Shown one piece after another: positions 12,801 through 23,500 of a stretch of 64,000 bases of DNA. The position numbers and the translations under genes were made by a program. Each line of letters starts with the position of its first letter. Position 1 is the first letter of the stretch. The DNA is from Nematopogon swammerdamellus (lineage: Eukaryota > Arthropoda > Insecta > Lepidoptera > Adelidae). The notes below the pieces were generated by a model. It was not told the DNA's origin. It worked only from the letters and a program-made list of their open reading frames with translations, and ran no database searches. The stretch lies in contig OX336338.1 of the NCBI GenBank assembly GCA_946902875.1, forward strand, positions 9,415,971-9,479,970, written 5' to 3'.

Positions 12801-14663
12801 TGCCCACCTACTCATGCTATGTACCTATATGTGTATAAGTATGCTCTTTATTGTGCAGCTGAATTGCCCACCTACTCATGCTATGTACCTATATGTGTAT
12901 AAGTATGCTCTTTATTGTGCAGCTGAATTGCCCTTATTTCACCGCTTAATAGGTATCACGAATGATTATTTGCGTAACAATAACTGATTGACTGAGAGAG
13001 AATTCTGTCAGTCTCTAGGCACATGTATACGATTGATTAAATAAAAGCGTGTGTGACGTAAGTTGAACGCAGCGCCTTAGAACTCTGTCAGGATCATTAA
13101 CTTCCTGTTTGTTCTAGTCAACACTATGGTCGGCTAGCGCGCGCGAATGCGACAAAGTTCCATGTGTTATCTCTCTCCGTTTATGGAAAAACAGCCTCCG
13201 CTTCTGACGCACACTCTGGCGTACTTCTAGGAATCATTAAAATTATTACGTGTTTCATAGTAGGAAACATGAGTCAAAATGTTGTCTGTGTTCAAGTCGT
13301 TGCAGGACTTACAGGTAATCAGGTAATCTACAACGTGTCCCAAAACTTAACGTCAAGCGGGAACCATGGAGTAGGCCAGTTTATGACTACCCAGGGAAAA
13401 ATAGGATAAAAAAATCTGAGTCATTTATTAAAAAAAAAAAAAAAATTTACTGAATATTTTTTTTTGTTAAAACTACAAGCATTCTGGTTTTATTTGGGAT
13501 AGTTATCAATAGCAGAGTTATTTAGGCTTCCAATATAAAAATGTGAACAATTATATTTGCAAATTTGTAGTCGTAGTACCTGAAACGTTGTACGAGATGT
13601 AAATATTCAACGTTTTTAAAAAAATGCTCATATCATAAAATACAAATGACTCGGATTTTTTTTCCTATTTTTCCCTGGGTAGTCAAAAACTGGCCTACTC
13701 CCTGGTTCCCGCTTGACGTTGAGTTTTGGGACACGTTGTATGTAGAAGTGCTACCTGATCTGTTGTAAAAAAAAATGCTTAAATTTGTGGTGATGGTTTG
13801 GCATTGTCTATCCACCCCCCTACTTGTCATAGGACCCGTGACACAAATATCGGAAGAGCTGTTCACTTTGTGTTGATATGTACAACTTACAGTCCAGTCA
13901 TCGATATTATCTAAGCTTTAAAGTACGGTTTTCTCGGTGTTTGTATATGTATGTACTACTCGGCGGTATTGTTTGTTAGTAAATTTATTGCAGTGCAAAA
14001 TGCGTGTTGCTTAATATAATTTCCTCCAGCCAACCTTGTACTTACCTAATTGCTTGATTCATGCCAATCCGTCACACCACATTCTGTAGGGACTATGTGT
14101 TATGGTTTTACATGAACGCAGCTCGGCCTTCGAACTCGCAATTAGTTACATACTTTCATCGTTTAAAATACGAATTTCACGCGAGCGAAGCCGCGGGCAA
14201 TAGCTAAGTAGTATTGTATTTTTTATATTGATGGAAAATTACATGACTACATGATCAGCGGCACGAAAACAAGGGTTTTCCGAATTTTCGAGTGCATACT
14301 TTCCGATTTTTTCTATCCAAATAGATCCAATAATAATAATTGCGTTTTACGAGTAGTTATGCCCGAAGCTCCACTCGCGTTATTTACGTGTTAGGGCGAG
14401 GATTTCTGAACTATGTATGTATGATTTTAAAAGTTAGGTACCTAGGTATAATTTTCGCCATCTAAACCCAGCGACAAGCCATAAAAACATTGACAAATTT
14501 TTACCGATTTCAAACGTAAGATATATTTGTCCTTATGTTTACTGCAAAAATAATGTTATTTCTTTATGGGTTTTTAGCTGGGTTTACATTGCGAATAGTA
14601 TACGTATTTGCTATCAGCTACTTTTTAACCCCCGACGAAAAAAACGGAGGGGTGTTATAAGTT

Positions 14664-14704
<41 letters not shown>

Positions 14705-17700
14705 TGTCTGTGGCATCGTAGCTCCCAAACGGATGGACCGATTTGGATGCGGTTTTTTTTATTAGGAAGCCTGTTTAATCGGGATGGTTCTTAGCTATGT
14801 TTGTAATCAAGTAATTAAGTAATTAAGTAATAAAAAAAATTATTATCTTCAAAAGTGGACCGATTTGCATGCGGTTTTTTTTAAAAAGCTTGAAATAAAA
14901 GTTAAATTACAAATTTAAAAAACCCCCGACTCTTAAAAAGTCAAAAATAATTTCCGTTTACTTACTTAAAGGAGTCGGGGGACCGCTAAGTAAATTAAAT
15001 ATAAAGACTCAAAAGTTGCGCGGGAATTTACTTAGCGGTCTACCGACTCCTTTAAGTAAGTAAACGGAAATTATTTTTGACTTTTTAAGAGTCGGGGGTT
15101 TTTTAAATTTGTAATTTAACTTTTTATAGTTAAATGCTTTGTATTTCCTCCTCCATCTTCATACATCTCTAAAATATGTAGGCTTATTATCTTTTAGTAG
15201 GCTCTTTTGACGTGGCGTGGTGGGGTCGAATTGTTCCCACACCTCCCGCGAACTTTACGCTTTCTGATGATCAGCCCCTTCTTAAGGAATTGTCATATAG
15301 GTATCCATCCCGAGCTATAAGAGAATACTTTACTTACGATTGAATTAGACAGTGATCAACTGATCAGTCGGCCTTATAGCAACATTCTAAAACAGCTGGC
15401 GCTGCTGGCGAGGCGAGGTCGTCGTAGTAACATTCTGGCTAGGACCTTGCTCGGTTGAGCAACCTTTTAGGTGTCGCCCTGAATGATACCACCAAGTAGG
15501 TACCTGTATGTCACTAGCGGTAACAACGAACACCAACGAGTTAGAGAACCGCTATTGGTATCTACCATTTGTTTGCAGTTTCATCTTGATTATGAATCTT
15601 GACATCTTGTTATGTGCCGGAAGAAGTTTGAAATACACTTTTAGAATTTATCAAATTGTTGTTGAAAGTAGGTATTAGTGATCAGATAATACTAACAATA
15701 TGTATTCTGTAATAATTAGATCATAGTGTTATTTAAGTATTAGTATTAAGTATTAGGGTATATATACCTAAGTATTAGGGTAGCTTTTCGTGTGCACCTG
15801 CATACCTACAACGAAGAATGGAACTGATTTCTTGAAAGAGACCAACTTGTCTTATTTTATTGCCAGTACAAATAAATGTTTCACAGAAACGGAAAACAGC
15901 CGTGATTGAGTAGGTAATTAAAATTTATGTTTTTTTTATATTATGGCATTCATATTGATTATATCATTCATTATTGACCCCTCCAATGTAGGTACTTTCT
16001 TACTAAAGACGATTTTGGTAGAGGTACTAATCGAACTTTTAGGCATAATGTAATCGAACATGTACCTACTCGTTGTACTCATAATGGTACCTATACAAGG
16101 TAATTTAGGATTCTCTTATCAGGATTGCCCGACCTAATGGTCTAGTAGATTGACCTAGATTTGCCCATTCGCGAGATCCGGACGCAACCAGTTCGGAACC
16201 TGCGCCGAATTTTACTTTTCTATTACGACTTAAATAGATAGGTAACGGAAGTTGTCGATTTTGTTTCGTTGGTCTTACGTGGGATCATTGCGGATACACA
16301 GTCTTTCTATAACATCGAGCGAATCGCAGGCGAATCGTGAACGAACCACACCGTTCGTCGACCACGGAAGTTGACTCACTCGGGCCGCTCGTCCACACTA
16401 TCTATTGACTCAACACCAGCCGCTAGTCAGCTCAAAGTCCTTTTTGACGTGAATTTGATGAAACGTCTTTGGGCTCGGGTAAGGGGTTGCGACTAAAAAA
16501 AATTAAGACTTTTTTGTACTTTGCGACGCTGAGTACTACAGCAACCAGACTACGTACAACAATTCTAAATATGTTGAATGAAAGATCCATCTGTCGATTT
16601 CAAATAAGTACGTAATAAATTTTTATTTTGTCATTCCTTCTGGCCCAAATCAGCCCTTCAAGTTGGCATGTTTTGAAAAATGCGAAAACACGCAAACTTC
16701 AAACACCTCTCGCGCTTTAGTCGTTAACACTGCATAATCGACACAAACTCTAACGAACAGACAAAGGTTTTAACTTCGATACTTAAAACAAAATCTTGTA
16801 TGAACCCTAGGTGGGGCAATATGGGCTACCAAAGTTGAAAATTTTCCTTACGAAAAAATTGTTTCAAACTGCGCAAACATCAAATTCACGAACTAAGTTT
16901 GACGGCTGCATGTGTACATGCAGACTCACTCAATTTTTTAAGAACTTGCTTCTTTTCGGTTTCCTTAAAATGATATCTATTATCGAGATACAAAGTATCC
17001 TCAGGAACCGAAGTTTAGGTTCCTGAGAATACTTTGCACCTAGAGCCGCTTCTTAATAGATTCTGCAGCGTTTTCTGCCCAGTTACTCTAGCTACGGCCA
17101 ACCATGTCAGGCTACATAATGGTGTGACCGCACTCTCGCGGCGCGGCGGAGGCGGCGGCGCGGCGCGGAGTGGCAGCGGCGCGTCAAAATATTCTTTGTA
17201 TGAACTAAACCACACTTCACGGTATCGACACTGCGGGCGCGGCACGGCCGCTGCCGTCAGTGTGGTATCACCTTAAACAACCGGTACCGAATTGATGGTC
17301 CATCCATTGATTTGGAATTATTGCAGACGAAAAGTATTTCCGAAGACGTTTAAACATTTTAATCATCGTGATTGTATAGAAATACTGGTCGAAAAGACAA
17401 AATTTGCCGATTTTAATACTCTGTTGTAGATTGTCTTTCAAAGGTCAAAAGCGACAGCGGCTGTCTTAATTGACATTTCAGTAGTACGTGAAATATTGCT
17501 GATCTGATTGTTTTCTGAAAATATGGCCATTGTATAGGATAATAGTACAAAAACTTTCCATAAATATTTTCGGTTACATACAGAAGGAAACCTTCAGAAT
17601 CTTAAGGCCTATAGGTCTTGAGAGATGCTAGTCTTCTTCAGTGATATAGGCGTGAATTGTCTGTCAAAATATATCATGATTATTAATGATGCTAATGTCT

Positions 17701-20700
17701 GTAAAAATACTGATGTCTGTAAAAATACTGATGTCTGTAAAAATGTCAAGGTAATAAGAACCTGATTGATTACGTAAGCTATACGCAGACTAAGGCACTG
17801 GAGAACATATTTCCTACTCCTACAATTCGCGCGCATTCAAGTCGCACGTTAATAGGCGGATCCACACCGGACGATCCAATCTGGATCGCGCGCGCCACGC
17901 AACTGAGGCGCCTTTGAGCATCGCCCAAAAACCGCCAAAAAACATCGGCCGCGGCAAGGAGCGCGCGCTCCAATGCGTGCGCTTGGATCGCGCGCGGCAC
18001 GTCCACACCGCCCGCGCATTTGGATCGCGCTCCTGCCGCGCGCGATCGGAGCGCGGTGTATCCTCCGGTGTGGACCCGCCTAATGGACTTCCCCTAAACT
18101 TCAGTCCGTCTGCGAAACGGACTGACAACTCCTCGGAGGTGAAATCCGGCCTCAATAAAGAATATCTATAAATCGAACACGCCATAGAGGTCTAACGCCT
18201 TAAACTATAGTTTCCAGAAAATTACAACATTATTTTATTTGTTGTTGCAGTACCTGGACATCGGTGAGGATATGAATGTGCCGGATGACTTCACTCAGAG
18301 TGAAATGCAGACCGGCAAATGGTGGCGCCACCTACTGGCGGGCGGAGTAGCGGGCGCCGTGTCCCGCACGTGTACCGCTCCTCTCGACAGGCTCAAGGTT
18401 TTCTTGCAGGTCAGTTTCCGCTTTAGCCCTTCTCAGGTTCTTCTTGAAGGTCCAGCCTATGCTTTAAGCCCCTTTGACCCTTTCAATGAATAGATGCGGC
18501 AAGAAATATACCTGACATATATATGGAAACGCCACTGACATAAATTATAATAGGACTCACATCATAAATATCCTTGAATTAAAATGCACAAAATTGAATT
18601 CTGCCTCATTGTATGAACTGCTAAAACAGTTGACCAGCAAGGATAATATATTTATTTGTCTATAGGGCCACTTACTTTAACATATCGTAGTGCAAGACTA
18701 GGATTATGAGTTATGTATGACGTTGAAAAATAAAACCAAATTAATAATTACCTGGCATCACACAATGTAATTGACCCCAATAATTTCCTTGGGTCTAGTT
18801 AGGGTTGCCAGCTTTTTTTGGAGGGAAAATATTTTTTTTTTTTCAAAAAATTCCAAAAAATCTAGTAGGTACTTTTGGGAAATTCAGAAAAGTAGGTACA
18901 CATTTATTTATAAAATTTTGTTTATTTTTCCGTTTGTATTTCTTATTTCTCTTCGTTTGGCCACCAAGGTTTTAAATAATTTTAAAATAATTGTAAAGGA
19001 ATCTGAGCAAGTTAGATCCATATTAAAATAAATTAACAATTTGGTTGCGTTCCAGTCACAGTTAATATAAAAAAACGCGACAGTTAACTAGCGATGAAAA
19101 TATAGTATTTTGCGTACTATATTATTTTTCTATAATGTATAGTATAATTGACTTTTAAATATAACACGATACTATATAATATAGTACGGGTGGCAAGCCT
19201 AAGTCCAGTGCTGATATATGTTTTTCTGGCTACAGGTGAACCCAACAAGAGAACATATGGGCAAGTGCCTGCAAAGGATGGTGAGCGAGGGAGGCGTCAG
19301 CGGGCTGTGGCGAGGGAACGGCATCAACGTGATAAAGATTGCTCCCGAGTCCGCCATCAAGTTCGCCGCTTACGAGCAGTGCAAGCGGCTCATCCTCGGC
19401 GACGGACAGACGGGCAGCCTCAAGATACACGAGCGGTTCGTGGCGGGCGCCATGGCGGGCGCCATCAGCCAAACGGCTATATACCCGCTAGAGGTCCTCA
19501 AGACAAGATTAGCATTAAGAAAAACTGGGCAATACAGCAGCATCAAAGACGCCGCTAGAAAAATATACGCAAGGGAAGGATTGCGGTGCTTTTACAAGGG
19601 ATACATTCCAAATATATTAGGGATAGTGCCGTATGCGGGAATCGATCTGGCAGTGTACGAGACGCTGAAGAAGAAATATCTGAGCCGCTACTCTACTGGC
19701 AACGGGCAGCCGGGCATGCTGCTGCTGCTGGCGTGCGGGAGTGCGTCGTGCACGCTCGGCCAGGTGTGCTCGTACCCGCTCGCGCTCGTCAGGACACGCC
19801 TCCAGGCACAAGGTTGGTCTCTTCTCATCATCCCTCTCACAGCTCTCACCCCGTTCTTGTGAGGTGTGTTAACAGTAACCAACGGTGTATGTAAGTAATA
19901 TAAGTTGTATCTTAAGACATGCTGCACTTAGTTTTTTCAATTTTAAATACCACAAATAAGTTTCGGACTCAAGATCCTTCGCCTGAAAGGCCTCTTAAAC
20001 ACTAGTGCAGCCATACTCAACCTTTTTTCCCCTTGGGCCACATAGTCGCTACTGCTACACATTGCGGGCCGCAATAATCTAGCTGACACTGTATGTGTAT
20101 TACATAAAATATATTAAACTACAATAAACCGCAACATTTGAAACTAATAAGCATTTATTTAAAAATTAATGTGATCTTCTCGGTGATCTTTGGCACTGAG
20201 ACAAACTTTTGACAATTTTTGATAAATCTGGCACGTAGGTGCGAATCAGTAAGCCGATATCTGTAGACATTTTTCGCATATTTCATTTTTGAATACGAGG
20301 ATTCGCACAGGTATGTTGACGCAAACAAGGTCAGGAGCCAGTGTGCGCAATTTTTGAGCGTTTCAAAGTTATCGGGTACTAATCTCCAGAATTCTTCGCA
20401 TTGGTTAGAGTTTTGGTTGGTAAGAGTGAGGAATGAGAGTGAGCGAGTTAAATAATAAATCAATGAAGAACATTATTTTTGCACCATTTTTTTTACCGTT
20501 ATCAATAAAATACTGCTGTTAATCTAAAAATACTGTACTAGGCTTCGGGCCGCGCAGAAAAGGCTAGCGGGCCACTTGCGGCCCGCGGGCCGCAGGTTGA
20601 GTATGGAGGCACTAGTGTAATGCTAATGACAGTATAGTCAGTCTAATAAATACATAAATACATAAAGTAAATCCTACCTCATTCCTATATTGTATATTTT

Positions 20701-20856
20701 TTAAGCTCTTTGATTTTTATGGATTCGTAACACGAAGAGTCTTCTCAATGAAACGTAGGTCCAGGAACATAAGTGTTAACGCCGATAAGACGTGCTCCTG
20801 GATCTGATGATCTCCCTAATAGGTAGAGACGCGTAAGCGAGGCACTGATGGAGTGT

Positions 20857-20887
<31 letters not shown>

Positions 20888-21160
20888 GATTGTTGTTATG
20901 CCTAGTAGTAGAGGTTGGCTCTAAGCCTGCAAACTAATCCCTATTATCTCTGATGGAGTGTTGTGGCGTGTGCAGAAACGGCAGCAAAGGGCGTGGACCA
21001 GTCGATGCGGGGCGCGATGCGAGACATCCTGCAGCGCGAGGGGTTCTGCGGGCTCTACCGCGGCATCACGCCCAACTTCATCAAGGTCATCCCGGCCGTG
21101 TCCATCTCCTACGTAGTCTATGAGTACACCAGTCGAAGCCTCGGCGTCAACATGACATGA
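6750..21160 (+). CDS. SCaMC: Mitochondrial ATP-Mg/Pi carrier, SCaMC / SLC25A24-25 type (4 exons, EF-hand-less isoform)
   Basis: Coding exons are 6750-6839, 18251-18409, 19236-19812 and 20976-21160; splice phases (0, 0, 1) join perfectly and give 336 residues ending in TGA. Three mitochondrial-carrier repeats are visible. Each has its PX[D/E]XX[K/R]-type signature: 'PLDRLK' in repeat 1, 'PLEVLK' in repeat 2, 'PLALVR' in repeat 3. Conserved SCaMC blocks such as '[20 protein letters not shown]' and '[15 protein letters not shown]' are present. SCaMCs exchange ATP-Mg for phosphate across the inner mitochondrial membrane and set matrix adenine nucleotide content. Full-length members have about 150 N-terminal residues with four Ca-binding EF-hands; this transcript model replaces them with 30 residues encoded by exon 1, so a Ca-insensitive isoform is predicted. 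The segment '[13 protein letters not shown]' in exon 2 matches the linker after the EF-hand module, so EF-hand exons could exist upstream outside the window. Confidence 0.92.
6840..8920 (+). other. First part of SCaMC intron 1
   Basis: I see no exon or clearly bounded mobile element in this part of the 11.4-kb intron. Composition is AT-rich. The open frames at 7798-8031 and 8533-8784 have no conserved motif and no plausible splice borders. Confidence 0.5.
8925..10375. repeat. Cluster of 'gcccgcggcttcgctcgcgt'-type repeats
   Basis: The cluster opens at 8925 with 'actagctgagcccgcggctc' and ends near 10375 with 'cgattttatgatatgtata', the typical start and end of a very common lepidopteran interspersed repeat. 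Inside (9640-10030) a block of about 80 bp containing 'gctcggccttcggcctcgcc' and 'cttagttacttgctttcttc' is tandemly duplicated about five times. A LINE fragment (9104-9545) sits within. Further copies or parts lie at 10530-10825, 14105-14205 and 62400-63000. Confidence 0.7.
9104..9545 (-). pseudogene. Non-LTR retrotransposon protein C-terminus
   Basis: The minus-strand frame contains '[12 protein letters not shown]', '[13 protein letters not shown]' and 'AIQRGNAAS' in this order. These are hallmarks of the C-terminal end of a widespread invertebrate LINE protein. The frame is open for about 140 codons to a stop near 9098, so this fragment is fairly young, but no reverse transcriptase core is attached. 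Confidence 0.75.
10530..10825. repeat. Second copy of the 'tttcgtctaattccgttcgg' repeat tail
   Basis: The segment repeats the end of the preceding cluster: 'ggactacgtgattt', a T-rich stretch, 'ccactata.aaagtttcgtc', 'tttttgcgtgatgcgcgtac', an (ACAA)n run, and 'cgattttattatatgtatag'. It matches 10210-10375 and 62820-63000. Confidence 0.65.
11085..11310. repeat. Interspersed repeat, reverse copy of 36105-36330
   Basis: The sequence runs from 'aataaaatccaacgtctgct' through a (TCTG)n run and 'ctcgagaaccactgaaccga' to 'gccgcgggcacagcttgtcc'. The copy at 36105-36330 carries the same blocks in opposite orientation. Confidence 0.7.
11876..12033 (-). pseudogene. LINE ORF2 C-terminal end
   Basis: The minus strand encodes '[16 protein letters not shown]', then '[17 protein letters not shown]' and a stop. 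This WDDDI...W...EAYVQQW pattern is the terminal segment of RTE-like or CR1-like LINE proteins in Lepidoptera. Related ends occur at 23415-23500 and 50425-50590 (minus) and 37240-37310 (plus). Confidence 0.75.
12034..12448 (+). mobile_element. 5S-rRNA-like SINE, full length
   Basis: The head 'gtcagcctcggtagctcagt' is followed by a 5S-rRNA-like internal control region ('cttaagcacacctggacgcg', 'tgcatgggtgaccgc'). A body with 'ggtcggtcgaaacggctatg' and 'tgtagccgacat' follows, and an A-run ends the element at about 12448. Between 12337 and 12410 the tail is partly inverted-duplicated. The best preserved head is in the copy at 51398-51784. The SINE abuts a LINE 3' end on its left. Confidence 0.75.
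12488..12932. repeat. 64-bp minisatellite, 7 copies
   Basis: Units start at 12488, 12552, 12616, 12680, 12744, 12808 and 12872, exactly 64 bp apart and nearly identical. Each contains 'gctctttattgtgcag' (or 'ctgcag') followed by 'ctgaattgcccac', which looks like a 3' splice site. The open frames here are artefacts of the repetition. Confidence 0.95.
13329..13740. mobile_element. Mariner-like foldback element with ~95-bp inverted repeats
   Basis: The left end 'TA|caacgtgtcccaaaac' and the right end 'gttttgggacacgttg|TA' are reverse complements. The complementarity continues inward for about 95 bp on each side (13331-13425 and 13645-13738) with few mismatches. A TA flanks each end, as in Tc1/mariner insertions. 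No transposase frame is present, so it is non-autonomous. Confidence 0.8.
14105..14205. repeat. Fragment of the 'gcccgcggcttcgctcgcgt' repeat
   Basis: It contains 'gaacgcagctcggccttcga' and 'acgcgagcgaagccgcgggc', as in the cluster at 8925-10375. Confidence 0.65.
14630..14900. repeat. Lepidopteran repeat with (GT)n tract
   Basis: It opens 'cccccgacgaaaaaaacgga', runs through a (GT)n microsatellite (14669-14703) and 'ccaaacggatggaccgattt', and contains an internal duplication of 'accgattt.catgcggtttttt'. A common repeat type in moths; no coding potential. Confidence 0.7.
14901..15120. repeat. Near-perfect 96-bp inverted repeat (hairpin)
   Basis: Arms 14901-14996 and 15025-15120 are reverse complements with two visible mismatches, separated by a 28-bp loop. 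The arms include 'cccccgactcttaaaaagtc' and 'cttacttaaaggagtcgg'. It may have arisen by head-to-head insertion of the end of the adjacent repeat. Confidence 0.95.
15121..17690 (+). other. SCaMC intron 1, middle part
   Basis: I see no exon. There is an imperfect 19-bp hairpin at 16991-17036 and a GC-rich patch at 17130-17260 rich in 'ggcggcgg' and 'gcgcgg'. The antisense open frames across that patch result from its GC content. The remainder is AT-rich and without recognisable elements. Confidence 0.5.
17694..17745. repeat. 21-bp tandem repeat, about 2.5 copies
   Basis: The unit 'tgatgtctgtaaaaatac' with its linker recurs at 17692, 17710 and 17728. Confidence 0.7.
17853..18082. mobile_element. 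GC-rich MITE with ~20-bp terminal inverted repeats
   Basis: The left end 'taggcggatccacaccgga' and right end 'tccggtgtggacccgccta' are inverted copies with one mismatch. The interior is dense in 'gatcgcgcgcg' on both strands. The flanking 'aat' on both sides may be a 3-bp target duplication (PIF/Harbinger-like), which I cannot confirm. The long open frames here on both strands are products of the high GC content. Confidence 0.75.
20008..20609 (-). mobile_element. hAT transposon remnant (602 bp) with 8-bp target duplication
   Basis: The element is flanked by the duplicated octamer 'cactagtg' (20000-20007 and 20610-20617). Terminal inverted repeats are 'cagccatactcaacct' on the left and its near complement on the right (2 mismatches in 16). 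Inside, on the minus strand (20155-20463), is the C-terminal dimerisation region of a hAT transposase: '[20 protein letters not shown]', '[19 protein letters not shown]', 'RLTDSHL'. The DDE-type catalytic part is missing, so it is an internally deleted copy. It lies in intron 3 of SCaMC, in antisense orientation. Confidence 0.92.
20155..20463 (-). pseudogene. hAT transposase C-terminal fragment
   Basis: About 100 residues match the hAT dimerisation domain (W...L...A, '[10 protein letters not shown]', 'RLTD'), resembling the ZBED5/FAM200/SCAND3-like branch. The frame is intact from its first ATG but represents only the end of a transposase of some 600 residues. Confidence 0.85.
20854..20898. 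repeat. (TTG)n microsatellite
   Basis: Ten or more TTG units interrupted by one 'tga', in SCaMC intron 3, 80 bp before the last exon. Confidence 0.9.
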
Positions 21161-21535
21161 TGACCGTGCTCTCTAGGAAATAATTCTATTCAATTTTACT
21201 TTACTTTCTCGTACTAGCCTTCCTGATGCGGAGGAGCCGGGGGCCGGTCCCCCCCCCGCGCCGACTGGCCCCGGCGCACCTCCGCATCCCCTCGCCCCCT
21301 CGCCCCGCATCTCATACATCATTTAATTTATTACGCGTCATCATGTGGCTCCCTAATCGGCCGCTATATAATTACGTAGGTATATACCTTCCGGATGAGT
21401 GTTGATGAATTTACTTTAGGTTTAAGATAGTAAACAATTTTAATTATAAATAATGTATTTTGCATTTGTTGAATATTTTGAATCAACTGTATTTTATCTG
21501 GGTGACGGAGAAGTACTTGCTGAAACTGTGATTAA

Positions 21536-21541
21536 AATAAA
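21536..21541 (+). terminator. Polyadenylation signal of SCaMC
   Basis: AATAAA lies 376 bp after the stop codon in an AT-rich 3' UTR. It is followed by a T-rich stretch. Confidence 0.6.
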
Positions 21542-21599
21542 TATTTAATTTTTCTAACACTTTACTTTGTTTCATTTTGAGTTTACCTTTATTTATATT

Positions 21600-22650
21600 C
21601 CTTTATTAAATCCTTTGTTTTTTTTTCTATGGTTTAAATTATATTTCTTAAACAGTTTTTAAGTTACAATTAAAAAAATGTTCAACACCAGGTCACATTT
21701 AAAGTTTTTGCACCAAAATAAATTAAGACGACAACCTTACAGATTGTACGAGTATAAGGGTCTTACAATACCTAGGTATAGTATAAGGGTCCTACAATAT
21801 GCTGTTTATGGAACCTTATTCAAGATCAGAGTCTATGCAATCATAAAGTTTAAGATGCCAAAGAAATTTCACAAGTGAATATTCTGTTATGCGTGCTTTC
21901 GTATAGGGAACTACAATTTGGCAACATGCGAGGTGACCATGAGGACATAAAACCACGAGGAAATAAAAAGTAATAATTAATTTAGATTGCATGATTAATT
22001 TCATTCCATCTTACCCTAAAAAAACTCATTATTGGCCCAACCCATTAATGAAAAGCAGTTGCAACAAGACAGTATTTATTTATTCATTGTAATAAAAAAT
22101 GCTTACAGAGATGACTCTGTTACCTGTTTCCAATTTTCATTCAATTCTCATGCTCATTAAGATCGTACTCAACGACTCAGCTTGCCATACTAAAGTAATG
22201 TAACAATCACTTGAAAGCCATTTGGCTTTAGATAAATATTTTGTATACAATGTAATGCCAGTGCAGTGTAATACAATACAATAAGTACCTACATGTCATG
22301 CCTGAGTTGCTTCTCTCACGTGCGTAACACAAAGTGATAAAATCTACGAGATCACGCACAGAGTGAGCTGAAGCCACAAATGCGACCGGTTCCACTTCTC
22401 CCTTAGCCCTAGGTGGCAGGGCGATGCCCTTTACTGAACAAATGGCGGTTCCAAGTTGGCACCAAGTTTCACCAGAAGCCCCATTTGTTGCCGGCCGTGT
22501 CATCATTTAGTTAGATCGATTCTGTAATTTAGAAGACTTTGATTTTAGTCATAACGTCAGTATTTAAATATTGGGCTTGTTCTCAGAAAATATGTAAGTT
22601 TCGGTATGAAAAAACAATTCTTTTGGAGGTGAATGGCCATGTGGCTGTTC
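21600..22650. other. Intergenic, no supported gene
   Basis: Short frames at 21678-21878 and 22228-22506 (minus) have no recognisable domain. The latter is somewhat GC-richer than its surroundings ('GETWCQLGTAICSVKGIALP') and may come from a transposon protein, but I cannot place it. Confidence 0.4.
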
Positions 22651-22654
22651 ATTA

Positions 22655-22830
22655 GTTGCGATATTCCTTTCAACTCATATAATGGTTCAACTTCAAGAGA
22701 CTCTCATAGACACAGCTCATAGATGACGCGCATAGCGCTGCCCAGCCAATGAGAAGCGTTTAAACTCCCATTCGTACTTTCGTGACGTTAAAATTTTTCT
22801 GAGTTAGGTCCCCATCCCAAACATGCGATA
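22655..22830. repeat. Dispersed repeat, inverted copy of 5426-5580
   Basis: See 5426-5580. This copy begins at 'atattcctttcaactcat' and ends near 'ccatcccaaacatgcg'. Confidence 0.65.
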
Positions 22831-23414
22831 AAACTTCTAAAACTAAAACTATTAGTAACGCTTCAACTTTTATCAAATTAACTAAAATATTAAAATTTGA
22901 TACATACAAAATTTGATGAAAAGAAAAGTTGATACAAAGTAAATGGCTTACATTATGCCAAGCGGTTTTGAAGTTATCGTTTGATACCTTTAGTATTGGA
23001 AGCCGAGGCATAAGAGTAAAATTAACAGCTATACAATAAATACATTACATTAATATAATAATTATATTAATCCATATTTACTTGCTTCTCTATACTGCTA
23101 ATTTTGAATAATATGTGCCTTCATAATATGCCCTATACATTTTCAAGTTCTGAATATTAAAAATCCTATAAAATAATAAGTAGATAGTATGTACACTCTT
23201 GCTTGTAAAGTGAATTTTTAGAGACATTAAGCCTGCCTCCTACTTAGGTTACGAACGAACACATTTGCATTGTTGGAATATAAAATAATATACAATTGTG
23301 TTTGCTCTTTCTTTAATATCATGATAACAATACAAGAGTTATATATAATGCAGTCATGTTTTATTTTTTATATTGATGAATCGCGGAATGAGACAAATTA
23401 ATTAAAAAACCATT

Positions 23415-23500
23415 CTGTCAGCGTTATGCGTTCACAGCTGTGCATAGGCCTCTCCAATCTTGCTCAAGTTCTCCCGGCCTTACGAGAGAATGTACGAGAG
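23415..23500 (-). pseudogene. LINE ORF2 end, small fragment
   Basis: On the minus strand it reads 'SKIGEAYAQL', the diverged terminal segment seen at 11876-12033. Confidence 0.5.

Noticed and set aside
17820..18185. 121-codon minus-strand frame and its plus-strand counterpart
   Set aside because: They cover the GC-rich MITE at 17853-18082 and have no conserved domain.
19148..19558. 136-codon Arg-rich frame and minus-strand frames over SCaMC exon 3
   Set aside because: They are out-of-frame shadows of the carrier exon, whose true frame has clear mitochondrial-carrier signatures.
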